Assembly: GCA_023259875.1 (NCBI GenBank)
Contig: JALRFL010000093.1
Location: forward strand, 1-8,946
Origin: Alphaproteobacteria bacterium
Lineage (GTDB): Bacteria; Pseudomonadota; Alphaproteobacteria; Puniceispirillales; UBA1172
Reading direction: 5' to 3'
Length of the DNA: 8,946 bases
Shown here: in pieces, positions 1-5,999 of the stretch
How the letters are laid out: the number at the start of each line of letters is the position of its first letter
Numbering within the stretch: position 1 is the first letter of the stretch
Position numbers and translations under genes: made by a program
Notes under the pieces: generated by a model
What the model saw: only the letters and a program-made list of their open reading frames with translations
What the model was told of the DNA's origin: nothing
The model's database searches: none

Positions 1-344
1 TGAATATCGCCTTTGACTGTGCCGATCACCATCTTTCCCTGTTGTGGGGCGCCGGTTTCAGCCAGCAATGGGCGCAGGATCACCATGCCTGCCTTCATCG
101 CGTTAGCCGCCATCAACACCTCTGGCACGAATAAGATACCGTCGCGGAAATCAATGCCGACAATGGTCATGCCTTCGACCAAGGCATCTGTCAAAACGCG
201 GTATGGCTCCCAGCCGCGAGAAAGGAAAATATTAACTGCCTCAACCACCTCATCCTGAAGACCATCATAAAGGTCATCGTGGATTTGCTGAACCAATTCT
301 TCGTCGTCAAGTTCTTCTAGAATGATATCGTCTTCGTCAGCCAT
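1..344 (-). CDS. Corrinoid (B12)-binding methyl-carrier protein, MtbC/MtaC-like, partial (C-terminus beyond window)
   Basis: The visible 114 codons form the N-terminal part of a small cytoplasmic corrinoid protein, which carries a methyl group on cobalamin between a substrate methyltransferase and tetrahydrofolate or homocysteine. After an acidic N-terminus (MADEDDIILEELDDEELV) comes the helical cap domain of the B12-binding-2 type, with the typical run GMTIVGIDFRDGILFVPEVL followed by MAANAMKAGM (about residues 55-85). The Rossmann cobalamin domain then starts at KMVIGTVKGDI. The last complete codons give G-D-I, the opening of the DxHxxG motif whose His binds cobalt; that His codon is cut by the window edge. 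The ATG is preceded by GGGG with a 6-nt spacer. It follows yciB on the same strand after a 113-bp gap, so it probably has its own promoter. Family assignment is confident. The substrate (for example a methylamine or betaine) cannot be told without the neighbouring methyltransferase. Confidence 0.85.
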   Translation of the reverse strand, partial: MADEDDIILEELDDEELVQQIHDDLYDGLQDEVVEAVNIFLSRGWEPYRVLTDALVEGMTIVGIDFRDGILFVPEVLMAANAMKAGMVILRPLLAETGAPQQGKMVIGTVKGDI

Positions 345-400
345 GATTATCCCCATATATAGAAAATCAGATGATACATTAGTCTTATTTTGAAAAAAAC
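345..400 (-). promoter_or_regulatory. Candidate promoter and leader of the corrinoid-protein gene
   Basis: This AT-rich stretch lies in the 113-bp gap between yciB and the corrinoid-protein gene. On the minus strand it has TATCAT (376-371), five of six matches to the -10 consensus, with a T-tract (TTTTTT, 399-394) at the -35 distance. A second AT-rich run (TATATAT) lies nearer the gene. GGGG at 354-351 is a plausible ribosome binding site for the ATG at 344. The -35 is poor, so this is a suggestion from base composition and spacing only. Confidence 0.3.
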
Positions 401-457
401 GAGTGAAAGAATTCCGACATATATTGATCTGCAATCGGCATCCTGATCACCTCGCGG

Positions 458-1060
458 TTATTCTGGTGTCTTTTCAGCCTTATTATCCTCCGGCATCTCA
501 TGCTGATAGCGGTGCAAAATGACCATCACAACAACCCCAAAAATGAGCGATATCCCGGTCAATCCAAAAACCTTAAAAGTTGCCCATTGTTGCGTCGTTA
601 GATGCCGCCATGCCACCTCATTTGCCGCCGCCATGGTTACCATCATGATGATAAAACTAAAAGTCAGATCACGCCATACTTTTGATTCCGCAGGCAAAGG
701 CAAATGCCCCATCATAGCGCGCACAGGGTTGCGCCCAATCAGATAGCCAATCAAGATAACCCCTGCGATCGCCAAACTGGCCACGGTTGGCTTGATTTTT
801 ATATAAAACTCATCCGCCATCACAATCGTCAAACCGCCAAAAAACACAACAAGAAGACAACCAAAAGCCGCCATTTTAGGCAGTCTGCGTTCCAAGTGCC
901 ATGATAGGGCAAGGGAAATCAGGGTTGCCGCCACCAAAGCCCCCGTTCCTGCATATATACCAAAAAAGTAATTCACCCCGAAAAAGACAATAAGGGGGCC
1001 AAACTCCAACAATGAACGCCATTTGTTAGGTTGAGGGGTGTGGTCAGGCAAAGCGGTCAT
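458..1060 (-). CDS. yciB: Septation protein A, YciB/IspZ family inner-membrane protein
   Basis: A 200-residue polytopic inner-membrane protein of the YciB (intracellular septation protein A) family, linked in enterobacteria to cell-envelope synthesis and septation; its biochemical activity is not established. Hydrophobic segments lie at about residues 20-35, 38-54, 62-80, 92-108, 133-150 and 163-182. Family landmarks are LLEFGPLIVFFGVNYFFGIY near the N-terminus, the polar loop DEFYIKIKPTV (83-93), and NEVAWR...WATFKVFG (148-166). The C-terminal tail is charged and hydrophilic. I chose the ATG at 1060, whose A is also the last base of the dusA stop codon (TGATG). A TTG one codon upstream is possible but less likely. 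The overlap implies translational coupling to dusA. In many alphaproteobacteria this gene follows ftsY; here it follows dusA instead. Confidence 0.9.
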   Translation of the reverse strand: MTALPDHTPQPNKWRSLLEFGPLIVFFGVNYFFGIYAGTGALVAATLISLALSWHLERRLPKMAAFGCLLVVFFGGLTIVMADEFYIKIKPTVASLAIAGVILIGYLIGRNPVRAMMGHLPLPAESKVWRDLTFSFIIMMVTMAAANEVAWRHLTTQQWATFKVFGLTGISLIFGVVVMVILHRYQHEMPEDNKAEKTPE

Positions 1061-2094
1061 CAAGCGGCATCCTTACGAGCGGTCATGAGTATGTCCCAAG
1101 CGTTGCGAATCAGATCGCCATTAGCCGTGGGGGCTCTCGCCTCTTCTGACAGCATCCGCCGCCAGCGTCTAGCCCCTTTTTGGCCATTGGCAAACCCTAA
1201 CATATGCCGCGTGATGGCAATGAGCCGTTCACCTGACGCCACCTCCGCATCGGCATAATCCGCCATGCGTGTGATCACCTTATCCGAATCCGGTGGCAGC
1301 TGATCATAAATCATCGCCGCCCATAGACCGAATTGATACGGCTGTTGATACGCCGCCCGGCCAAGCATCACGCCATCCATCACCGCAGAGGCAGAGGTGA
1401 TGGCATCGGCGCAGGTAATCCCCCCATTTATGCTGATGGGGATATCAGGAAGACGGCTTTTTAATTGATATACACGGTCATAATTAAGGGGCGGGATGTC
1501 GCGATTTTCCTTTGGGCTTAACCCTTTCAGCCATGCCTTACGCGCATGGATAATCAGATGATCACTGCCACCACGGCAAACCGCATCAACAAAATTATCA
1601 AGGCCTTTTTCAATATCCATATCATCAATGCCAAGCCGGCATTTGACGCTAACTGGCTTTGTCGTAGCGGATTTCATCGCCGCGACCAAATCAGCAACCA
1701 AGTTCGGTTCTGCCATCAGCGCGGCTCCAAATCGGCCAGATTGCACCCGGCCTGATGGACAACCTACATTCAGATTATATTCAGCAAATTGGTAGGGTTC
1801 GGCTAGCCGCACCGCTTCGGCCAACGCCTCAGGATTAGAGCCGCCTAGCTGAAGAATGATTCCATCATCCTGGTTGTCTATATGATGGCCAGATAACAGC
1901 CTATCCCTTTGCCCATAGCGGATAGCGTCTGCGGTTACCATTTCGGTATAAAGCGCGGATGAAGGGGCAAGACAGCGATGAAAAAACCGGCAATGCCGAT
2001 CTGTCCAGTCCATCATAGGTGCCACCGATAATCGGTGAATTGGTGAAAATTTGGTCATCTTCATTCGCGCAACCGTACCCTGTCCCATTTGCAT
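1060..2094 (-). CDS. dusA: tRNA-dihydrouridine(20/20a) synthase DusA
   Basis: A flavin-dependent tRNA dihydrouridine synthase that reduces uridines 20 and 20a in the D-loop using FMN and NADPH. The sequence tracks Escherichia coli DusA closely: RLSVAPMMDWTDRHCR (21-36), YTEMVTADAI (49-58), LQLGGSNP, and NLNVGCPSGRVQSGRFGAALM (107-127), which contains the catalytic Cys112. Further on are the FMN and substrate-contacting IIHARKAWLKGLSPKENR (181-198), SINGGI (221-226), GVMLGRAAYQ (241-250) and ITRHMLG plus GARRWRR near the C-terminus. The 344-residue length is normal for the DusA branch. The start at 2094 is the longest; Met3, Met11 (codon at 2064) or Met13 would also leave the conserved barrel intact, and none has a strong Shine-Dalgarno. 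A consensus-like promoter lies just upstream. The stop codon overlaps the yciB start, making a two-gene coupled unit. Confidence 0.95.
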   Translation of the reverse strand: MQMGQGTVARMKMTKFSPIHRLSVAPMMDWTDRHCRFFHRCLAPSSALYTEMVTADAIRYGQRDRLLSGHHIDNQDDGIILQLGGSNPEALAEAVRLAEPYQFAEYNLNVGCPSGRVQSGRFGAALMAEPNLVADLVAAMKSATTKPVSVKCRLGIDDMDIEKGLDNFVDAVCRGGSDHLIIHARKAWLKGLSPKENRDIPPLNYDRVYQLKSRLPDIPISINGGITCADAITSASAVMDGVMLGRAAYQQPYQFGLWAAMIYDQLPPDSDKVITRMADYADAEVASGERLIAITRHMLGFANGQKGARRWRRMLSEEARAPTANGDLIRNAWDILMTARKDAA

Positions 2095-2109
2095 CCAGCC
2101 ATCCGTCGC

Positions 2110-2145
2110 ATGGGATATTCTTGTCTAGCCATGCACTGTTGTCAA
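2110..2145 (-). promoter_or_regulatory. Candidate sigma70-type promoter for dusA-yciB
   Basis: On the minus strand there is a perfect TTGACA at 2145-2140, then a 17-bp spacer and AAGAAT (2122-2117), four of six matches to the -10 consensus. A start about 7 bases downstream (near 2110) would give a leader of some 16 nt to the ATG at 2094. The site fills the 58-bp gap between DUF1491 and dusA, so dusA-yciB can be transcribed independently of the two upstream genes. Based on motif match and spacing only. Confidence 0.55.
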
Positions 2146-2152
2146 ACCGCCT

Positions 2153-2485
2153 TCATCCCTCATGATGCACAAAAGGGTTAACCCCCTCAGGGCTATCGAC
2201 ATTGATGACCCAGCAATCCTGATCATAAGAGATTTGTTTTTCTAATATCGCCTCTGCGGCAGGGCTATCTATCCAATCTTCGGCATGAAGCGCCGCCCAT
2301 ACATACCCCTTAGCAGGATCATGATGACGGCCTTCGACCCTAGCCTGCCCATTCTTGCCTTCAAGACGAACAAAAATTGCACCGCGCGCCGCATCCCCTC
2401 GATGCGATAACACCACCGAAACCATCTCACGATTAGCTTCTGCCATGACCGCCGCCACCAACATTGCAGTGGTCAGACGCGCCAT
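2153..2485 (-). CDS. DUF1491 family protein
   Basis: A 110-residue soluble protein matching the DUF1491 family, which is found mainly in alphaproteobacteria and has no known function. Recognisable family features are a short N-terminal helix (RLTTAMLVAAVMAEANRE), the strand pair around LSHRGDAARGAIFVRLEG (26-43), an aromatic YVWAAL segment (61-66), and the C-terminal EKQISYDQDCWVINVD (82-97), which corresponds to the family's E-x-Q-x-x-x-D-x-D-x-W-V-I block. There is no signal peptide or membrane segment. It starts only 3 bases after the stop codon of the DUF1674 gene, so the two are almost certainly co-transcribed. No good Shine-Dalgarno is present (only CGGA about 12 nt upstream), which suggests translation by reinitiation. 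Confidence 0.85.
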   Translation of the reverse strand: MARLTTAMLVAAVMAEANREMVSVVLSHRGDAARGAIFVRLEGKNGQARVEGRHHDPAKGYVWAALHAEDWIDSPAAEAILEKQISYDQDCWVINVDSPEGVNPFVHHEG

Positions 2486-2488
2486 TGT

Positions 2489-2677
2489 CTAAAAATCCGA
2501 ACAGCGGCCATTCTTTTCCCAATCGCCAAAACGCGTTGGCTCAAGACCTTTTGGCCCACCTGTTTCTATCAGTGCGTCGGCCTGATCTGCCGTATCGCTT
2601 TGTGGGTTAGGGGTTTTGCTATCCCCATCGCCTGAAGCGGTGACTGGCGGCGTTGTTATGCTTGTGTCTTTTTCCAT
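2489..2677 (-). CDS. DUF1674 / SdhAF4-like succinate dehydrogenase assembly factor
   Basis: A 62-residue protein with a low-complexity, polar, probably disordered N-terminal half (residues 1-38) and the diagnostic DUF1674 C-terminal block at 40-62: GGPKGLEPTRFGDWEKNGRC followed by SDF. This block is shared with mitochondrial SDHAF4 (yeast Sdh8), which binds flavinylated SDHA/Sdh1 before it docks with the iron-sulfur subunit. By homology the bacterial protein probably acts as a chaperone for the succinate dehydrogenase flavoprotein, although no sdh gene lies in this window. It is the first gene of the leftward block. The ATG at 2677 sits 7 bases after a candidate -10, and the short spacing from GAGGG to the ATG is poor for a classic ribosome binding site. 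Confidence 0.88.
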   Translation of the reverse strand: MEKDTSITTPPVTASGDGDSKTPNPQSDTADQADALIETGGPKGLEPTRFGDWEKNGRCSDF

Positions 2678-2712
2678 GCCCTCAATATGGGCATAATGAT
2701 GCGCTGTGACAA
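2677..2712 (-). promoter_or_regulatory. Candidate promoter for the DUF1674-DUF1491 pair
   Basis: The minus strand shows TTGTCA (2712-2707, five of six to the -35 consensus), a 17-bp spacer and CATATT (2689-2684, four of six to the -10). Counting 7 bases from the end of the -10 puts the transcription start at 2677, the first base of the DUF1674 start codon, so a leaderless transcript is predicted. Motif and spacing evidence only. Confidence 0.45.
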
Positions 2713-2718
2713 GGCATC

Positions 2719-2733
2719 ATGGCAAATTGCCAT
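2719..2733. repeat. Perfect inverted repeat (7-bp arms, 1-nt centre), possible operator
   Basis: ATGGCAA-A-TTGCCAT is a perfect palindrome with a single central base, in the spacer between the divergent DUF1674 and rsmB genes. It lies immediately upstream of the candidate leftward -35 and abuts a second palindrome. There is no T-run on either side, so a protein-binding site is likelier than a terminator. The cognate regulator is unknown. Confidence 0.5.
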
Positions 2734-2746
2734 CAACAGGTGTTGA
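2733..2746. repeat. Perfect inverted repeat (6-bp arms, 2-nt spacer), possible operator
   Basis: TCAACA-GG-TGTTGA is a second perfect palindrome that shares one base (2733) with the preceding inverted repeat. It lies 46 bp upstream of the rsmB start codon, where a repressor or activator could affect rightward transcription. I found no convincing -35/-10 pair for rsmB: TTGAGA (2743-2748) overlaps this repeat but has no good -10 at 16-18 bp. Confidence 0.45.
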
Positions 2747-2791
2747 GAGCGAACGAAAACACGAAAGCATGACAAATCTCATGGATGGAAA

Positions 2792-4201
2792 ATGATGGAA
2801 CTGGACAAACGCATCCATCATCCTCATGATCGGGTCATGACTTCCCGAAATGCCAAACCTGAAGCCTCTCGCCTAACCGCTCTTGCCGCTTTTGAAGCGG
2901 TGATGATGGCAGGCAGAACCCTTGATGACTGGCTTGAACAAAGCCAAGAATATCACAATCTTGAGCCGCGTGACCGGCGGTTTTGTCGCCGTTTGGTTAC
3001 CACCGCGTTACGCCATCATGGTGAGGCTATGCTGGCTTTGCGTCACTATGTGCCTCGCCCACCCAAAGGCCGCCAACAGATTGCGAGTCTTATTCTTCAA
3101 CTGGGCTTAACCGAATTGATCTGGCTGGATGCGCCATCGCATGCGGTGGTTGATCAAGCGGTGCGATTAATTCGTGCCCGGGATCAAAAGCACCTGCATG
3201 GTCTGATTAATGCCAGTCTGCGCCGCTGTGCTGATGATATCAAAAAGGGGAAAAGCTTTAAGACCAGCCATAAGGCAGGCGCCGCCGCGAATTGTCCAGA
3301 ATGGTTGAAAACTTTGCTGGTTGGGGATTGGGGCGCTGAACAAGCGGATCAGATGATGACGATGCTAATGCTGCCTCCACCGCTTGATCTTTCGGTCATT
3401 GGTGATCAGAAAACATGGGCGTCTCGGCTAGGTGGGGTGGCGTTACCCCAAGGCAGTATTCGGTTAACCGATGGCGCCCCACAAACCCTAGATGGGTATG
3501 ACGAAGGCCAGTGGTGGGTGCAAGACGCCGCCGCCACAATGCCAGCCCGATTAATGGGGGATGTCAAAGGTAAACACATTATTGACGCCTGCGCCGCGCC
3601 CGGTGGCAAGACCGCGCAACTGATCGCTGGCGGGGCAAAGGTAACCGCCCTTGATCTGTCGGAAAAACGGCTTGAACGGCTTCAAGGCAATTTGGCACGG
3701 CTTGGCATGAGTTCAGATATCGTTGCCGCCGATGTGCTGGACTGGTCGCCGCCAGCGCCGGTGGATGGTGTTCTTATTGATGCGCCTTGCTCTGCCACCG
3801 GAACAATTCGCCGGCGGCCAGATATTTTGACGCGCAAAAAATCACCTCATATCAGGGCGTTAAGCGAACTTCAGCTAAAGATGATTCGCCACGCCGCGCA
3901 TTGGCTAAAACCCGGCGGTGTACTTGTTTTTGCCACTTGCTCACTTCTGCGTGCCGAAGGCGAAGACCTCATCAAAGTGGTGCGAGCAGATAGCGGCCTT
4001 GTGCCCTATCCTATTGAAGAATCAGAACACGCAGGCTTTGCCCCCTTTGGTGCAGAAGCGGATCAGAGCGCTGATCAATCCAGCCAACCCGCTCATGCCT
4101 TGCGATTAATGCCCAATGCCTTGACAATGCCCCAAGAGGACGGCATGACCCAAGGCAATGATGGTTTCTTTATGGCGCGATTCAAACGCATATCAAATTA
4201 G
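2792..4201 (+). CDS. rsmB: 16S rRNA (cytosine(967)-C5)-methyltransferase RsmB (Sun/Fmu)
   Basis: Transfers a methyl group from S-adenosylmethionine to C5 of cytosine 967 of 16S rRNA. The 469-residue protein has the two-part RsmB layout. An N-terminal NusB-like RNA-binding domain (about 24-150) contains EPRDRRFCRRLVTTALRH and APSHAVVDQAVRLIR plus GLINASLRR. The C-terminal Rossmann methyltransferase domain follows. Visible motifs are WWVQDAAATMPARL (241-254), SAM-binding DACAAPGGKTAQL (265-277), LDLSEKRLERL (288-298), motif IV DAPCSATGTIRRRPD (330-344; Cys333 acts in product release) and motif VI FATCSL (380-385) with catalytic Cys383. It ends in the family's GFFMARFKR. The ATG at 2792 has GGA upstream; Met2 and Met16 are alternatives. 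It heads a compact rightward run with the heparinase-like gene and purH. Confidence 0.95.
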   Translation: MMELDKRIHHPHDRVMTSRNAKPEASRLTALAAFEAVMMAGRTLDDWLEQSQEYHNLEPRDRRFCRRLVTTALRHHGEAMLALRHYVPRPPKGRQQIASLILQLGLTELIWLDAPSHAVVDQAVRLIRARDQKHLHGLINASLRRCADDIKKGKSFKTSHKAGAAANCPEWLKTLLVGDWGAEQADQMMTMLMLPPPLDLSVIGDQKTWASRLGGVALPQGSIRLTDGAPQTLDGYDEGQWWVQDAAATMPARLMGDVKGKHIIDACAAPGGKTAQLIAGGAKVTALDLSEKRLERLQGNLARLGMSSDIVAADVLDWSPPAPVDGVLIDAPCSATGTIRRRPDILTRKKSPHIRALSELQLKMIRHAAHWLKPGGVLVFATCSLLRAEGEDLIKVVRADSGLVPYPIEESEHAGFAPFGAEADQSADQSSQPAHALRLMPNALTMPQEDGMTQGNDGFFMARFKRISN

Positions 4202-4258
4202 GTGTTGGGAAATCCGTTTTTACGAACAGTGAAAACAATAAGGCGGAAAACAGGACTC

Positions 4259-5983
4259 ATGCAAAGCGAAGCCATACCATCCTCAACCACGCCACCATGG
4301 TCAGTCCCTTTTCTGACCCGTGTCTTTCGCCGAAGCCGAATGTTTTTCTGGCAATATCGCGCCGCCGCGAAAACAGGCCGCGCCCTAGCCCAACAGATGT
4401 CCTCGGGCAATATGCCGTTAATGGATTTGTGGAAAGGTGATGCAAGCCTTGGGCAACCTCTGGCCACGGGCATTGCCCCCCTTGCGATGCTGGATGAGGA
4501 TTGGCACAATTTTCAGTGGCTTAGAGATATGCGTGAATATGGAGGTCAGCACGCACGTACCCATGCCCGACGTTATCTGCTGGAATGGTTATCACGGCAT
4601 AGCCAATGGGACCAAACAATCTGGCATCCAAACCGTTTAGCCAGCCGCATCAAATCGCTGGTATTGACATGGAGCTGGTTTGGTCAATCCGCCTCTGAAA
4701 GCCAGCAGATGCAATTTCTCACCAGTTTGGTGATGCAATCCAACTGTTTGGTTCAAGATTTGCCGCGTATCCGTTCTGCGGATAGCCGAATTGAGGTTCT
4801 TTCCGCCTTACTTCTTGATCATGCGTTCCGCCAATCTGATGCTGATATCACTAGCCTTGTGAAAGCGCTTTTCCTTGCTATTGATCAGGTGGTTCTGGCT
4901 GATGGTTGTCATGCTAGCCGCCGCCCTGACCGGCATTTGATATGTCTGAAAACTTTGCATGAAATCCGCTATGCTCTTGGCGTCATCCAACAGCCCAAAC
5001 CGCGCCAAGCGCATGATGGCGAAATCAGCAATAACACCGAAATTGGGGCGCATTTGATCCGACTTGATGCGGTGATTAATCTGATGGGCGCGGTTGGCCG
5101 GATGTGGCGGCTAGGTGATCACGGGCTTATCGCGATGCGCCAAGGGCTGAACGCTAGCCAACCACAAACAGATCATATTCTCGACAAAAGTGGCCCTAGC
5201 GGAAAGATTTGTCAGCACGCTGACCAAGGGGGATATATCCGACTTGCCAGTGGCAGAAGTGTTGCTGTCCTCAACACTGGGCCATTGCGCGAGCATCTCA
5301 ATCAGCAAATGACCGCTGGCGGAGAGATAGACGCCGCCGCCAATGCGTTAGAGTTTTCGTTTCAGAAACAACGCATCGTTATCAGCGCTGGCCATCATCA
5401 TGACTTGCGCCATACCCACCCTAATCTCGCTGACCTTATGCAAGGCACTTCTGCCCATTCCACCTTAAGCGTGGATATGATCAATTCCAGCCAAATGGAT
5501 CATCCGAAACATGATAACAGGCAGGCTTGTGTGACCATGGCGGAGGTCGGGCCAGCCAGTGGCGGATTGTTAGGGGTGGCTTCACATGATGGGTATCTTC
5601 CTCTCTTTGGGCTCGTTCATGAACGCAAAGTGTTCTTAACAACGGGTGGTCATGCGCTCAAAGGTCAGGATATTTTGCGTTACACGGGTGAGCCAAGCAA
5701 TATTCCGTCTGAGGCGATATTACGCTTTCACCTTCATCCGCGCATAAACGCCAGCAAGACCAACAACAATACCATTTTGCTTAAATTGCCCGGCAGTATG
5801 GCGGCATGGAAATTTGTGTCCAAAAATAGCGCCACCAGCCTAGAAGACAGCATCACCGCCATAAATGGTAAGCCGCAACGCTGTCAGCAAATCGTCATAA
5901 CGGTTGCGCTTACTGGCATAAGAGAGCATATGGAAATCGATGTTTCATGGGGTTTCATGAAACAGCCTAAAGCAACGCCTTGA
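4259..5983 (+). CDS. Heparinase II/III family protein
   Basis: A protein of about 574 residues with a C-terminal heparinase II/III-like domain (PF07940 type). The N-terminal part is a helical (alpha/alpha toroid-like) region with WLRDMREYGGQHARTHARRY (residues 87-106) and WHPNRLASRIKSLVLTWSWF. The C-terminal beta-rich part includes GGYIRLASGRSVAVLNTGP (324-342), GTSAHSTLSVDMINSS (396-411), SHDGYLPLFGLVHERKVFLT (442-461) and AILRFHLHP. True heparinases cleave uronic-acid polysaccharides by beta-elimination, but substrate and activity are unproven for the alphaproteobacterial members found beside rsmB/purH. No signal peptide is evident; the N-terminus is basic (RVFRRSR). I preferred the ATG at 4259, with AGGA just upstream, over the in-frame GTG at 4202 directly after the rsmB stop, which lacks a Shine-Dalgarno and adds 19 poorly conserved residues. 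Sixteen bases separate it from purH. Confidence 0.85.
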   Translation: MQSEAIPSSTTPPWSVPFLTRVFRRSRMFFWQYRAAAKTGRALAQQMSSGNMPLMDLWKGDASLGQPLATGIAPLAMLDEDWHNFQWLRDMREYGGQHARTHARRYLLEWLSRHSQWDQTIWHPNRLASRIKSLVLTWSWFGQSASESQQMQFLTSLVMQSNCLVQDLPRIRSADSRIEVLSALLLDHAFRQSDADITSLVKALFLAIDQVVLADGCHASRRPDRHLICLKTLHEIRYALGVIQQPKPRQAHDGEISNNTEIGAHLIRLDAVINLMGAVGRMWRLGDHGLIAMRQGLNASQPQTDHILDKSGPSGKICQHADQGGYIRLASGRSVAVLNTGPLREHLNQQMTAGGEIDAAANALEFSFQKQRIVISAGHHHDLRHTHPNLADLMQGTSAHSTLSVDMINSSQMDHPKHDNRQACVTMAEVGPASGGLLGVASHDGYLPLFGLVHERKVFLTTGGHALKGQDILRYTGEPSNIPSEAILRFHLHPRINASKTNNNTILLKLPGSMAAWKFVSKNSATSLEDSITAINGKPQRCQQIVITVALTGIREHMEIDVSWGFMKQPKATP

Positions 5984-5999
5984 TCAGAGCCTTTTACCT

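Noticed and set aside
13..258. 81-codon plus-strand open frame
   Set aside because: It lies antisense to the clearly recognisable corrinoid protein and matches no family I know.
425..449. Imperfect hairpin (TGATC-TGC ... GCA-tcct-GATCA) just downstream of yciB
   Set aside because: It has a 4-nt asymmetry and only 8 pairs, with no T-run following on the minus strand, so it is too weak to call a terminator.
2743..2771. TTGAGA as a -35 for a rightward rsmB promoter
   Set aside because: No hexamer resembling TATAAT lies 16-19 bp downstream (AGCATG, GCATGA), so the rsmB promoter is left unassigned.
4202..4258. GTG at 4202 as the heparinase-like gene start
   Set aside because: It abuts the rsmB stop codon without a Shine-Dalgarno; the ATG at 4259 has AGGA upstream and begins closer to the conserved region. 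It cannot be excluded.
4198..4509. 103-codon minus-strand open frame at the start of the heparinase-like gene
   Set aside because: It is antisense to the rsmB/heparinase junction, without a ribosome binding site or family resemblance.
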